Below are positions 42,095 through 50,941 of a DNA stretch of 64,000 nt, piece after piece (the stretch's first letter is position 1; each line of letters begins with the position of its first letter). Source of the stretch: Bacteroidia bacterium. Its GTDB lineage: Bacteria > Bacteroidota > Bacteroidia > Cytophagales > Cyclobacteriaceae. Made by a program: the position numbers and the translations under genes. The DNA lies in the NCBI GenBank assembly GCA_030432655.1, contig JAUILA010000012.1, forward strand, positions 101,181 to 165,180, read 5' to 3'. Below the pieces are notes generated by a model. That model was not told the DNA's origin. It saw only the letters and a program-made list of their open reading frames with translations, and ran no database searches.

Positions 42095-42187
42095 GATTCA
42101 CAAATTTAGTTACACATCAAAATGCTGAAACTAAAATAGTATTACCTTCTCAGGTAATTTGTGATATATATCAGTGTTTTAACGGAT

Positions 42188-43657
42188 TTATTGCAGCGAA
42201 TCAGTTTGATTCCAGGTTACGTCGGCAGGAGGACGATTGCCTGTACCCCGCTGACCGGTAAGTGCATCGCCAAGTTCGAGGCGCATTTTATCGGCGAGAT
42301 TCGTCAGTTTCATGACGACCTCTTCATTTTCATTGGCGATATTTTTGGTTTCCCCCGGGTCGCTTTTAAGATCGTACAATGACAATTCCTCCAGATCGAC
42401 GTAGTCATAATCTGCCGGCAGTCCGCCTGTTCCGCCCGGGCGGCCGCTCAGTGTACGGTACCGGTGGGGAAAGTATAATTTGTGATCGCCGGAGCGTACG
42501 GCGTGGAGTTCATTAGTATGGTAGTAGAAATAATACGCCTCGTGCGGACTTTCATCCGAATTTCCGGTCAGAACAGGCCAAACATCCAGTCCGTCGATCG
42601 TATTATCCGGGAGTGTGGCACCGGTCAGATTTGCGATGGTCGGGAGCATGTCAATCGTCATCACAGGAACATCTGAGGAAAACCCTGCGGGCAGTTTTTC
42701 GGGAAACCAGGCGATAAAAGGCTCACGATGGCCCCCTTCAAAGGCAGTCCCTTTTCCTTCGCGAAACGGGCCGGCAGACCCTGCGTGGTCTCCGTAAGAA
42801 AGCCACGGCCCGTTGTCGGAAGTAAAGATAATGAGGGTATTGCTGTCAATTCCGTTATTCTCCAGCGCTTTCCGGATCTCGCCAACCGACCAGTCGATTT
42901 CCATTATCACATCCCCATAGAGGCCTCTTTCCGATTTACCTTTGAATTTTTCAGAAACAAAAAGCGGGACATGAGGTTGCGGATGGGGGACGTACAGAAA
43001 AAACGGTTCATCGGCATGGTCATTAATAAAGCGAACACTTTCCTCGGTAATTTGTGTGGTAAGGCTGCTCTGTTCTTCAAGAAAAGTGAGTACGGAGTCG
43101 TCCCTGATCAAGGGTAATTCGGGAAAATTAAAAACGGTGCCCTGCCAGGGATGGGCCGGCCACATATCGTTTGAATACGGGATACCGAAAAATTCATCAA
43201 AACCCTGCTTCAACGGCAGCAAATCCGGGTGATCACCAAGGTGCCATTTTCCGAATATCCCGGTGGCATACCCTTGCTCCCTGAGCATCTCGGCCATGGT
43301 CACTTCATTGGGGTGAAGTCCCCTGGAAGAATGCGGACCAAGTGCTCCGTGTACATTTACACGATTGGGATAACACCCTGTCAATAATGCAGCCCGTGAG
43401 GCAGAACAAACAGCCTGGGCTGAATAGAATGACGTTAATGTAACCCCTTCAGATGCGAGACGGTCCAGGTTTGGTGTGTTGATAAGTTCGCTGCCAAACA
43501 CCCCTACGTCTTCATACCCCTGGTCGTCAGTGAAAATGATTACAATATTGGGAGGACGCGACACCTTTTCTTCGGGCATACTGCAGGAGTACAACGCCAA
43601 AAAATAAAGCAAGCCAGGTATCAGGACTCGGAGGGGCATGGATTTCAATATACCCAT
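42188..43657 (-). CDS. Sulfatase lipoprotein
   Basis: 489 residues; a second start at residue 7 (MPLRVLIPG) would avoid a 13-base overlap with the GNAT gene. Lipobox near YSCS. Sulfatase features: PPNIVIIFTDDQGYEDVGVF with metal-binding DD, and AVCSASRAALLTG, in which the C-x-A-x-R motif gives the formylglycine. FGKWHLGD and FTSDNGPWLSYGDHAGSAGP supply further ligands. It removes sulfate from a glycan or other ester at the cell surface. No maturase gene is visible in the window. Placed next to an SGNH/PVC-type and ThuA pair, as in polysaccharide-degrading clusters. Confidence 0.92.
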   Translation of the reverse strand: MGILKSMPLRVLIPGLLYFLALYSCSMPEEKVSRPPNIVIIFTDDQGYEDVGVFGSELINTPNLDRLASEGVTLTSFYSAQAVCSASRAALLTGCYPNRVNVHGALGPHSSRGLHPNEVTMAEMLREQGYATGIFGKWHLGDHPDLLPLKQGFDEFFGIPYSNDMWPAHPWQGTVFNFPELPLIRDDSVLTFLEEQSSLTTQITEESVRFINDHADEPFFLYVPHPQPHVPLFVSEKFKGKSERGLYGDVIMEIDWSVGEIRKALENNGIDSNTLIIFTSDNGPWLSYGDHAGSAGPFREGKGTAFEGGHREPFIAWFPEKLPAGFSSDVPVMTIDMLPTIANLTGATLPDNTIDGLDVWPVLTGNSDESPHEAYYFYYHTNELHAVRSGDHKLYFPHRYRTLSGRPGGTGGLPADYDYVDLEELSLYDLKSDPGETKNIANENEEVVMKLTNLADKMRLELGDALTGQRGTGNRPPADVTWNQTDSLQ

Positions 43658-44118
43658 TTCATCCGATAGTTGTTAATCGTGATCCCGAATATTTGATTCG
43701 TATTCTTTCTGACCGTGGTAAATCCGTGGTGAGTAAAAAAATCCCTGGCTGTGATGCTGGCATCGGTACAAACCGTTTTGATGCCGCGTTTTTTGGCCTC
43801 GCTGAGAATATGATTGATCAGTAGCCCGGCCACACCCTTTCCCTTCCAGTCGGGATCTACAAACATCAGGTCAAGGTATCCGTCCGATGCAAGCGAACTG
43901 AAGCCGGCATATGATCCGTCTTCTGTTACAGCCACCAGGAAAAATTGGTTGCGGATACGTTCTGACCAGCCTTCCGGATTATCACCCTTTCTTACCCAGG
44001 CATCCACCTGTTCGGGAGAATAATCGGCGGACGCCGTTTGCCTGATTGCCCGCTCAAATACCTTAAACAAAAAAGGAACGTCCGATGGCCGGGCGTTCCT
44101 TATTTTTAAAGTCCCCAT
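43645..44118 (-). CDS. GNAT acetyltransferase
   Basis: 157 residues from the chosen start MGTLKIRNARPSDVPFLFKV; the upstream open frame is not supported. Motif A is YLDLMFVDPDWKGKGVAGLL, and the end ITARDFFTHHGFTTVRKN is a typical late GNAT segment. The substrate is unknown. The sulfatase gene overlaps by up to 13 bases. A terminator-like hairpin made from codons 8-15 lies inside its 5' end. Confidence 0.87.
   Translation of the reverse strand: MGTLKIRNARPSDVPFLFKVFERAIRQTASADYSPEQVDAWVRKGDNPEGWSERIRNQFFLVAVTEDGSYAGFSSLASDGYLDLMFVDPDWKGKGVAGLLINHILSEAKKRGIKTVCTDASITARDFFTHHGFTTVRKNTNQIFGITINNYRMKWVY
44068..44101 (-). terminator. Terminator-like hairpin inside the GNAT 5' coding region
   Basis: On the minus strand AAGGAACG (44101-44094) pairs with CGTTCCTT (44080-44073); two more C/G pairs are possible beyond a bulge. 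TTTTTTG follows directly. The strand and position suit ending the upstream lipoprotein gene (44141-44716), yet the hairpin lies 17 bases inside the GNAT gene, whose RNARPSDVPF codons form it. It may act as an attenuator. Confidence 0.55.
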
Positions 44119-44140
44119 GGGACAAATATACTTCAATCGA

Positions 44141-44716
44141 TTATTGGGGCCTCGAAAAGTCTGTTTTAAAATCTTCGTCTTTACCGTCAATTTCCAGGTT
44201 AACCACCGTTTTGTTCTTTTTGAATTCGGCATAAACGCCTTCCGGGATCGGGGGTTGTGCGCCCGAAGATTTCCATGAATTTATAAGCTCCCATCCGTCT
44301 GTAGAATTTACATTCCGATAGTTACGGTTGCTGGATTCTGTCCCGCGCCAGTCTGATACAATAACATCGGTCAGACCCGGGGTAATTGACTGTCCACCCA
44401 TCAGGTATTTTTCAACTACCTTATCATCTTTCTTTAAATAAAGCACATCACAGGATCCGCTTCGTACGATGGCGTATTTGCCGCCATTGTTCACCGTACT
44501 GTCTTTCCAGTGCAACTGGTCGCCGTCAAATGACAGTGTAATCTGATTGAACGCGCTACTCTTTTCGTCAATCACATGTTGCCAGGTACCCTGAATCGAA
44601 GATTCCAGTACCTCATTGGTGCTTTTATCCTCTACAGCAGGAGATGGGTCAGAGGATTCACTGCACGATATGAGTGCGCCCAAAGCCAAAACTGCAACGA
44701 TTTTCTTTCCCTTCAT
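44141..44716 (-). CDS. Lipoprotein of unknown function
   Basis: 191 residues with a lipoprotein signal (MKGKKIVAVLALGALISCSE, Cys about 18). The mature part has a lipocalin-like beta pattern: IQGTWQHVIDEKSSAFNQIT, LSFDGDQLHWKDSTVNNGGK, YAIVRSGSCDVLYLKKDDKV. I do not recognise a named family. The terminal region GVYAEFKKNKTVVNLEIDGK is beta-rich. It is alone in its unit, with the terminator-like hairpin in the downstream GNAT gene. Confidence 0.75.
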   Translation of the reverse strand: MKGKKIVAVLALGALISCSESSDPSPAVEDKSTNEVLESSIQGTWQHVIDEKSSAFNQITLSFDGDQLHWKDSTVNNGGKYAIVRSGSCDVLYLKKDDKVVEKYLMGGQSITPGLTDVIVSDWRGTESSNRNYRNVNSTDGWELINSWKSSGAQPPIPEGVYAEFKKNKTVVNLEIDGKDEDFKTDFSRPQ

Positions 44717-44884
44717 AACAAACGTTATTGGTTATGCTTTTATCGGTCTGGTGAGGGTGAAGTAACCTCCGTGATCTAAATAAATTGATATTTTTTCTGC
44801 GGATAATATATTTGAAATCTAATCCTGAATAGGATATGTATAACTGGTTGTAATGTGTTTTAAATGACAATCAACGAGTTACAG

Positions 44885-45394
44885 TTAACTCTGACCTGTA
44901 TTATTCTCCACTAATCTTGACTGTTGCAACCGGTCTGCGATGAGCATAAACATCCCCGCCATGATGGAAACGTCCGCCATATTGAATACCCCTGTCTGGA
45001 AAATATAAAAATCCATGTGCAGAAAGTCGGTGACGGAGCCGTACAGGATACGGTCTATCAGGTTCCCGATTCCGCCCCCGACCAGGCAGGCAATGGCAGT
45101 TTGTGATAATAGGGACAGACCCGATTTGTGAAAAAGGTAGAAAATAGCCGCTCCCAGAAGCAGGACCGGAAATATGATTAACAGTAATATCCTTAGCAAT
45201 TCCGGAAGACGATGTCCAAGGCTCAGGAAAGCACCGGTATTTTCCACTTTTGTAAGGGTCAGAAAATCTTCGATTACCGTAATTTGCTCCTGTTTGGCAA
45301 TATTATTTCGTACCACCTTTTTGCTGATCTGATCGCAGCCTACCTGGAATAGCAGTACAAACAGAATGATGGTAATCCGGATCAGTTTATTCAT
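44885..45394 (-). CDS. lspA: Prolipoprotein signal peptidase
   Basis: 169 residues with four membrane helices. All family motifs are present: DQISKKVV near the N-terminus, VENTGAFLSLG, GGGIGNLIDR, VTDFLHMDFY with the first catalytic Asp of the region, and FNMADVSIMAG with the second. It cleaves the signal peptide from diacylglyceryl-modified prolipoproteins in the inner membrane (type II signal peptidase). Several lipoproteins in this window would be its substrates. The N-terminus carries GCDQ after a hydrophobic stretch, which mimics a lipobox but belongs to helix 1. Confidence 0.95.
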   Translation of the reverse strand: MNKLIRITIILFVLLFQVGCDQISKKVVRNNIAKQEQITVIEDFLTLTKVENTGAFLSLGHRLPELLRILLLIIFPVLLLGAAIFYLFHKSGLSLLSQTAIACLVGGGIGNLIDRILYGSVTDFLHMDFYIFQTGVFNMADVSIMAGMFMLIADRLQQSRLVENNTGQS

Positions 45395-45650
45395 AGACGG
45401 TGCTGATTACTCGTTTATAGCAATGCAAATATGGTAAATTGGCTGGCCATGAATATAAATAATCCTGCTTTTCCGATTGGATATTCTCCATTTAAAATTC
45501 TGATCAACGTTAATTAATGTCATCTGACTGTCAATTTCACACAAAAACATACACTTTGTGGTACAATTTGATATCTGCGTTTATATTTACCTCGTAATAA
45601 GATAATTAGCATTGCAGGGAACGATAACAGGAGCTCGTATAAAAGCACTC

Positions 45651-46997
45651 ATGCCCCGGGATTTAACCAGTCTGGTTAGTTTATTGTGCTTTGGACTTTC
45701 ATTGATTTTATCAGTTTTTTACCTGTTCTCCATGTATGAGAATTTGTACTGGCAGGTATTGCTGGCGGGTCTGGTTATGCTTGTACCTTACCTGATGACA
45801 AGATCCGGTTATAAAACAAGTGCCACAATTTTGCTGTCGGTCATTGTTGTTGTCATTCCGTTTTTCCTTTCTATTATCAACAAGCAGGTTGCCCTGGCCC
45901 AATCAACACCAATCAGTGCGGTTAATTATTTTGACGTTCGGTTACTTATTATTTGCAGTATTCTGGTTCCGATGACCACAATTCCTCTGAAGAAGCGGAA
46001 ATACCTGCTGGCCGGTATGATGCCTTTATTTCTCGGGATGTGCTTTTATGATCCGCTGCATGAATATTTCGGGGTAGGGTATTATGAAGCCGGATTGACC
46101 AGTCCGGATTACTACTTCACAGTTAATCTGTTTTCATTTGTAGCGTGGTCATTTCTGGTATTCGCCTTTTTATTTCTGAAATTTTCGGTCGAGCGGAGCC
46201 TGGATATGGAGAAGTACCGTCGCAGCCGGCTTGAAGTATACATGAAGGACCTGATGGAGCTGGGTAATTCGCGTGACATGATACAGGGAGATTTGTCATC
46301 CGGGTACGAAGGAATTGTTAACAAATTGAGCCAAACGCTTAAAGACGTCAATGTTTCTGTGTGGGAATTCGGGGAGAATTTTGAAAAGAAAACCTGTAAA
46401 GTAAGTTCTTCCAAACGCGTTATGTACGCAGCCCGACAGGAGGTTTATGTGACCAATGATGAGAAGTATTTTGCTGACCTTTTTGATAAAGGCATAATTA
46501 TTTCCAACCAGGGAAGCCAGGAAAAGAGGAAGTCATCTAAATCGGACTATTTACATCACGATGGCAAATCCTTTGTCGATATATTATTCTTCCGATATGG
46601 TAAGCCCGGAGGTTTGCTGAGCTGTGAGCTGCAGGATTCAGGGCGGTACTGGTCTGCAGAGGATTCTCTGTATATCAAGGCGGCCGGAGACTTGTTGTCG
46701 CTGCTGCATGCCAACCATATTCAGCGTCAACGTCACGAGGAGCTTGAAAAGCGGGTGGAGCAGCGAACCGCCCAGTTGCGTAAAACTAACCGGGAATTGC
46801 AGGAATATGCATTTCTTAATTCCCATATTCTGCGTGCTCCGATCGCCCGTGTATTTGGCATGTACCAGGTGATTGAAGCAGAATACGCCGAATTAATGAA
46901 AGCGGAGATACTGGATCATTTCAAGCTTTCCATCGAGGAGCTGGACAAAATAACCAGGCGTATCGACCTTGAAATATCAGGACTGGCAGAGCAATAA
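45651..46997 (+). CDS. Membrane sensor with HisKA-like dimer helix but no ATPase domain
   Basis: 448 residues from ATG 45651; an in-frame TTG at 45612 is possible. About six membrane helices (residues 5-180), a cytoplasmic GAF-like or PAS-like region (about 200-360), a coiled coil (RHEELEKRVEQRTAQLRKTN, then RELQEY) and a HisKA-like segment AFLNSHILRAPIARVFGMYQ. The frame then stops at 46997, and no HATPase_c domain follows in any frame before the convergent thioesterase. The phospho-acceptor-type His is present in NSHxLRAP. It may act as a receptor for a separate kinase, or be a truncated kinase. Confidence 0.85.
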   Translation: MPRDLTSLVSLLCFGLSLILSVFYLFSMYENLYWQVLLAGLVMLVPYLMTRSGYKTSATILLSVIVVVIPFFLSIINKQVALAQSTPISAVNYFDVRLLIICSILVPMTTIPLKKRKYLLAGMMPLFLGMCFYDPLHEYFGVGYYEAGLTSPDYYFTVNLFSFVAWSFLVFAFLFLKFSVERSLDMEKYRRSRLEVYMKDLMELGNSRDMIQGDLSSGYEGIVNKLSQTLKDVNVSVWEFGENFEKKTCKVSSSKRVMYAARQEVYVTNDEKYFADLFDKGIIISNQGSQEKRKSSKSDYLHHDGKSFVDILFFRYGKPGGLLSCELQDSGRYWSAEDSLYIKAAGDLLSLLHANHIQRQRHEELEKRVEQRTAQLRKTNRELQEYAFLNSHILRAPIARVFGMYQVIEAEYAELMKAEILDHFKLSIEELDKITRRIDLEISGLAEQ

Positions 46998-47005
46998 AGT
47001 ATGTT

Positions 47006-47443
47006 TTATCTGTAGCCAATCTGTTCGTTCAGGGGTTCTTTGCTGAGCACAAAGGTTCCGTTGCCACGTCCCAGTTCTTTTCCGGCTTCATTATATAATT
47101 CGGCCCGTGCGTGCCAGACCTTGTCCCCCGGTTCGGTTGCCGTTCCTTTTGCGGTGATTTTACCGATGGAGAATGGTCGTTTAAGCTGAATTTCAAATGA
47201 TTTGGTCAACACAAAATAATCAGTCACCATCGAATTAACGGCAAAGAAACATGCATCATCCAGCAACTTGAAATATACTGATCCGTGCATGGCGCCCAGT
47301 GAATGATGAAATTTATCAGAAACTGTCAATCCGATTTCTGCCTTGCCTTCTTCCAGGTGAATGCTGGTGGTGTCGTATATCATCTTATTGACATTGGCCG
47401 AAAGATACATGCGTTCAAGTTTCCTGAAGTGTTCGGGATCCAT
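47006..47443 (-). CDS. PaaI-family hotdog thioesterase
   Basis: 145 residues with a single hotdog domain: LGAMHGSVYFKLLDDACFFA holds the HG and D(D) residues typical of the PaaI group, then VLTKSFEIQLKRPFSIGKIT and AKGTATEPGDKVWHARAELY. It should hydrolyse an acyl-CoA, possibly aromatic, in the cytoplasm. Convergent with the sensor gene and followed upstream by the DinB-like gene after 45 bases. Confidence 0.88.
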   Translation of the reverse strand: MDPEHFRKLERMYLSANVNKMIYDTTSIHLEEGKAEIGLTVSDKFHHSLGAMHGSVYFKLLDDACFFAVNSMVTDYFVLTKSFEIQLKRPFSIGKITAKGTATEPGDKVWHARAELYNEAGKELGRGNGTFVLSKEPLNEQIGYR

Positions 47444-47488
47444 AGTTCAAATCATAAAATTTTACATACCGCTATTTCCCGGAACACA

Positions 47489-48310
47489 TTAAGCCATCAC
47501 TGCTACGAGTCCAAGGACCTTTTTTCCCAGCGCTTTATTGCCTTCAATGCTCACCTGATCACTTATCGCGGATGGCCGTATGTTGCCGGAGAATAGTTTC
47601 CAGCAAATGTCCTGAGGGATCGTCAGCCTCGTTACCGTCCCTGCTACCGGAGTCTCGGAAGAATTCCATTTGCCGGAATGATACCGGAGAAAACTTTCGT
47701 ATTCATGTTTGCCCTTCACGATAATCCTAACCGATGCTCCTTCTTCTGCGTCCACATCTGAAAAGAGGTGAGGCAGGCCCAGGAAACATGTCCTGAGATA
47801 AGTATGAAAGAAAGTAGGCATAAACAGCGAGTGGTCATCACGAATGTCCCTTATCTGCTGCTGATGATGCCATTTTTCGGTAAATTCCCTCGCCAGGTGC
47901 ATCCAGTTCAAACTTTTGATTTCGCCTGCCCAGGCAACAGGAAAAATTGACTCTTCTTCAAGGTGTAATGAATTGTAGTATTTACTTACATCGCGGCCGG
48001 TGCTTTCGTGGAGGGTTATAAGCATTTTCGGGCTTAACCGCCTGGCTGCTTTTACCCAGTCCCTGTTTAACCGGTTCAGCCATTTTACCATCGTCTTATA
48101 ATCAGTGGATTCAGGAGGGTCTTCCCCGAAATACCGGTCACGCTGGATGGATAACGCCCGGAGGTTCCCATCCAGGAGATGCGCGACCACATCTTTAACC
48201 GTCCATTTTCCCGCGGAAGTTGGCCGGTCCCATTCGTCCGGTGCAAGATCCTTCATTAACTCCAGGAGTTCCTTGTTTAGCGGTTCGAATAAATGCCTCA
48301 CGTCAAACAT
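47489..48310 (-). CDS. DinB/MDMPI-like four-helix metal-binding protein
   Basis: 273 residues. The first helix bundle has PTSAGKWTVKDVVAHLLDGN (conserved W and His, about 35-52), and EFTEKWHHQQQIRDIRDDHS (about 138-157) gives the distal His residues. This places it in the DinB/maleylpyruvate isomerase N-terminal superfamily, which binds a divalent metal. The C-terminal 90 residues are beta-rich (SVRIIVKGKHEYESFLRYHS). A thiol-transferase type role is common in the family but unproven here. It lies between the MBL gene and the thioesterase, 1 base after the MBL gene stop. Confidence 0.82.
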   Translation of the reverse strand: MFDVRHLFEPLNKELLELMKDLAPDEWDRPTSAGKWTVKDVVAHLLDGNLRALSIQRDRYFGEDPPESTDYKTMVKWLNRLNRDWVKAARRLSPKMLITLHESTGRDVSKYYNSLHLEEESIFPVAWAGEIKSLNWMHLAREFTEKWHHQQQIRDIRDDHSLFMPTFFHTYLRTCFLGLPHLFSDVDAEEGASVRIIVKGKHEYESFLRYHSGKWNSSETPVAGTVTRLTIPQDICWKLFSGNIRPSAISDQVSIEGNKALGKKVLGLVAVMA

Positions 48311-48311
48311 A

Positions 48312-49271
48312 TCAAAGGGGATAGATTTGTTTAAGCCTGCTAATGGAATACCCTTTAGCCAGTACGTTTTCCGTTATAGCCGATTCTTCATTCAGCAGGG
48401 GATTCGTATGGTTAAAGTGAATAAAGTTAACTTTCCGTTTTGCTTCATCGGGCAACGCATCAAATAATTCCATGGATTCGCTTACAAATGGGTGTGGTAT
48501 TTCTGAAATATCCCGGTTGTTAATTTCTTCCTTATCGTAAAAGGACCCGTCCACCAGGGCATAATCCACCTCCTGCACCATTTCAATGATATCCTTTTCC
48601 CATTTGTCCCATTTGTCTATATCCGGGATAAACAACAGAGATGCTGATGGCCCCATTATTTTATATCCAACGGTTTCGGAGAATTCATCCCGGTGCGGGA
48701 CCTGAACGGGGACGACGCGGACTGACGGAGTCACCTGAACCGCCGTTTCATTCTCCATTTGCTGCAGCTTGATATTGTTCAAATCAGTTAGCTGGCTCCA
48801 TGGACCGTTTGATTCGAGAAAGCTTTTCATCCCCGGCATTGCGTATACATTTACCTGGCTGGCACCCAGCGCCTCCCTGCCAAAGTACATAAGTCCGGTA
48901 TAGTGTCCGATATGGGCATGAGTTAAAAATACACCATCCGGTACATCGTTATTTTTGAAGCCTGCTTCATTACTTAGCAGCCTCAGCTGTCGTGGCAAAT
49001 CCGGCGTGGCCTCAATGAGAAATGTTTTTTCGTTTTGCGGATCAATAATGCCCAGTGCAACCACCATCCGGTCCGGATCGGGTTGTGCAAAAAGCGTTTT
49101 GCAGCACTCTTTACGGCATCCGATGTGCGGGGAGCCACCATCCTGTACATTTCCCAGGACAAAGATATAAGGGTTCTTCTCTTGAAATTCCGCTTTATGG
49201 AATTGTGTCAGATCCTCAGGCTGACTTCCTGTGAATATCAGCATGATCAGGCCCAGGGTAATCCTCATCAT
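48312..49271 (-). CDS. Exported MBL-fold hydrolase, PqqB-like
   Basis: 319 residues with a short signal-like N-terminus (MMRITLGLIMLIFTGSQ). FVLGNVQDGGSPHIGCRKEC resembles the PqqB start, and DGVFLTHAHIGHYTGLMYFG is the HxHxxHY-type metal motif. LLFIPDIDKWDKWEKDII and VNFIHFNHTNPLLNEESAIT supply further ligands. It overlaps the TfoX-like gene by 4 bases. There is no PQQ operon here, so it is a PqqB-related hydrolase of unknown substrate. Confidence 0.86.
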   Translation of the reverse strand: MMRITLGLIMLIFTGSQPEDLTQFHKAEFQEKNPYIFVLGNVQDGGSPHIGCRKECCKTLFAQPDPDRMVVALGIIDPQNEKTFLIEATPDLPRQLRLLSNEAGFKNNDVPDGVFLTHAHIGHYTGLMYFGREALGASQVNVYAMPGMKSFLESNGPWSQLTDLNNIKLQQMENETAVQVTPSVRVVPVQVPHRDEFSETVGYKIMGPSASLLFIPDIDKWDKWEKDIIEMVQEVDYALVDGSFYDKEEINNRDISEIPHPFVSESMELFDALPDEAKRKVNFIHFNHTNPLLNEESAITENVLAKGYSISRLKQIYPL

Positions 49272-49627
49272 GATTTTTTACTTGATTTGGCCTTAGGATT
49301 AAAGGAAAGGCAACGATCAATCCATAATTCAAGGTCAGCTTCCATATCGAAGCCTTCCGGAGCTACAAAAATATACCCTTTCATCGGCCGGCCTGTGAAA
49401 TCCATCGGAAGAGCGCCGTTGTCATTAAGGAAGTCTTCATAAACATCCGCACCGACTCGTGCCATAAAGTAGTCCTGGTTGTCATCTTTTTTTTGCAATA
49501 GCCCGCAGCACATTTTATCGTCGACCATGATGCACAATCCGCCCATCATATTGATTTCACGGAAATTTACTTTTCTTTCCCTGAAGACACGTCGAATGCG
49601 CTCCGCATGATATTCATTATACGCCAT
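49268..49627 (-). CDS. TfoX N-terminal domain protein
   Basis: 119 residues. TfoX-type features: REINMMGGLCIMVDDKMCCG (beta hairpin), DYFMARVGADVYEDFLNDNG, FTGRPMKGYIFVAPEG. In gamma-proteobacteria TfoX helps competence; in Bacteroidota these short single-domain proteins have no set role. It overlaps the MBL gene by 4 bases. Confidence 0.85.
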   Translation of the reverse strand: MAYNEYHAERIRRVFRERKVNFREINMMGGLCIMVDDKMCCGLLQKKDDNQDYFMARVGADVYEDFLNDNGALPMDFTGRPMKGYIFVAPEGFDMEADLELWIDRCLSFNPKAKSSKKS

Positions 49628-49723
49628 GTAGAAGTGGTTTGTCCGGGCAGAATGATAAGGTACTATTTTTCCGGTTTAATCAGAAGCCCCGGACGGTGAA
49701 TAATTTGTGCACCGGGGCACGGG

Positions 49724-49753
49724 TTGGTCTCTCGGGCAAAATTGGTAATTTGC
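49724..49753 (+). promoter_or_regulatory. Promoter of the acyltransferase gene, possibly leaderless
   Basis: TTG (49724-49726), a 19-base spacer and TAATTTGC (49746-49753) precede the ATG at 49758 by only 4 bases. The -7 match to TAnnTTTG is imperfect. If used, transcription would begin at about the start codon. Confidence 0.35.
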
Positions 49754-49757
49754 AGGG

Positions 49758-50936
49758 ATGGCGACACCTGGCAGGTACGAGTATGTGAATTTCGGGAACT
49801 GGTTGTTTCTGACAATTCTCCGGCTGTGGGCGTTGGCCTGTGCCATGTTCTTTTTCCGCCGGTTTGAAGCCATGGGAAAACATAATATTCCGGAAGGTAA
49901 ACCTGTCATTTTTGCCTCGAATCATCAGTCGGCTTTCCTGGACCCGGTATTGATCGGCATTACCTGCGGGAGAAAGCCCTGGTACCTTACCCGTGCCGGG
50001 GTTTTTGCCAACAATCTGATACGGTTTATTCTCCGGGCCATACATATGTTGCCGGTGTACCGGTTCAGGGATCAGGCAAATCTCAGGGATGCAAACAAGG
50101 ACACATTTGAAGAATGTTACCGGATCCTCGGCGGAAACGGTTCACTGCTTATTTTTCCCGAAGGCAATCATGGAATGCAGCGGAGACTTCGGAGTCCGCT
50201 GAGAAAAGGGGTGGCCCGGATTGCCCTGGAGACGCTCGCAGGTCCGGAAGCACCTGACGAAATCTACATCCTTCCGGTCGGAATTACCTACGAACACCCG
50301 ACCCGTGTCAGAACCGATGTGCTGGTCCGGTACGGACAGCCTGTACTGGCCGGCAAATTTCTGGATAGCTATCGGGAGAACAGCGGAGAGTCTTTGCGTC
50401 AGCTGTGTCTGGAATTACAACATGCGATGGAAAAGGAAGTAATTGATATCCAGCCGGCCTCTGCTTACGATGAGCTCGAGGAAAAGTGGCAGCTGGCACG
50501 GCTAAGAGAAGGGGATTTGATGGAGCGGTTTGACAGAGATAAAAAACTGGTTAAAAATGGAAAGTATAAGCCGGTGGAGGAGCGTTTTTCAGTTTTGAAA
50601 CTGCTTGCCGCTGTTTTAGGACTGCCGTTTTTCCTTGCAGGCGTGCTTGTCAACCTGCCGCTTTACCTGTTTGTGGTCTTGTTTATCAAGTGGCTGGTTA
50701 AAGACCCTCATTTTATTCAATCGGTGAAATTTGTACTTACCATGACGGTGGTTCCCCTTTATGCGCTTCTCGCTGGCATTCTCCTTCACCAATTCATTAA
50801 TATGCCTGAATTATTAGGGTCGCTGCTGGTCCTGCTTGCAGGTATTGTAAGCTATGATTATTTCGACCTGATACTGCGCGGAAATAAAATATATCACACT
50901 TCAAAAATTATGGGTGATTTTGTGCCAAGGCATTAG
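49758..50936 (+). CDS. PlsC-like acyltransferase with C-terminal membrane region
   Basis: 392 residues. The catalytic NHQSAFLDPVLIG (NHxxxxD motif, about 55-62) and FPEGNHGMQRRLRSPLRKGV (FPEG motif) mark the glycerolipid acyltransferase family. VGITYEHPTRVRTDVLVRYG follows. The C-terminal 120 residues hold three to four membrane helices. It should transfer an acyl chain to a lysophospholipid or glycerol phosphate at the inner membrane. The long C-terminal membrane part suggests the Bacteroidota glycerol-phosphate acyltransferase-like subgroup. Confidence 0.9.
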   Translation: MATPGRYEYVNFGNWLFLTILRLWALACAMFFFRRFEAMGKHNIPEGKPVIFASNHQSAFLDPVLIGITCGRKPWYLTRAGVFANNLIRFILRAIHMLPVYRFRDQANLRDANKDTFEECYRILGGNGSLLIFPEGNHGMQRRLRSPLRKGVARIALETLAGPEAPDEIYILPVGITYEHPTRVRTDVLVRYGQPVLAGKFLDSYRENSGESLRQLCLELQHAMEKEVIDIQPASAYDELEEKWQLARLREGDLMERFDRDKKLVKNGKYKPVEERFSVLKLLAAVLGLPFFLAGVLVNLPLYLFVVLFIKWLVKDPHFIQSVKFVLTMTVVPLYALLAGILLHQFINMPELLGSLLVLLAGIVSYDYFDLILRGNKIYHTSKIMGDFVPRH

Positions 50937-50941
50937 AAGTT

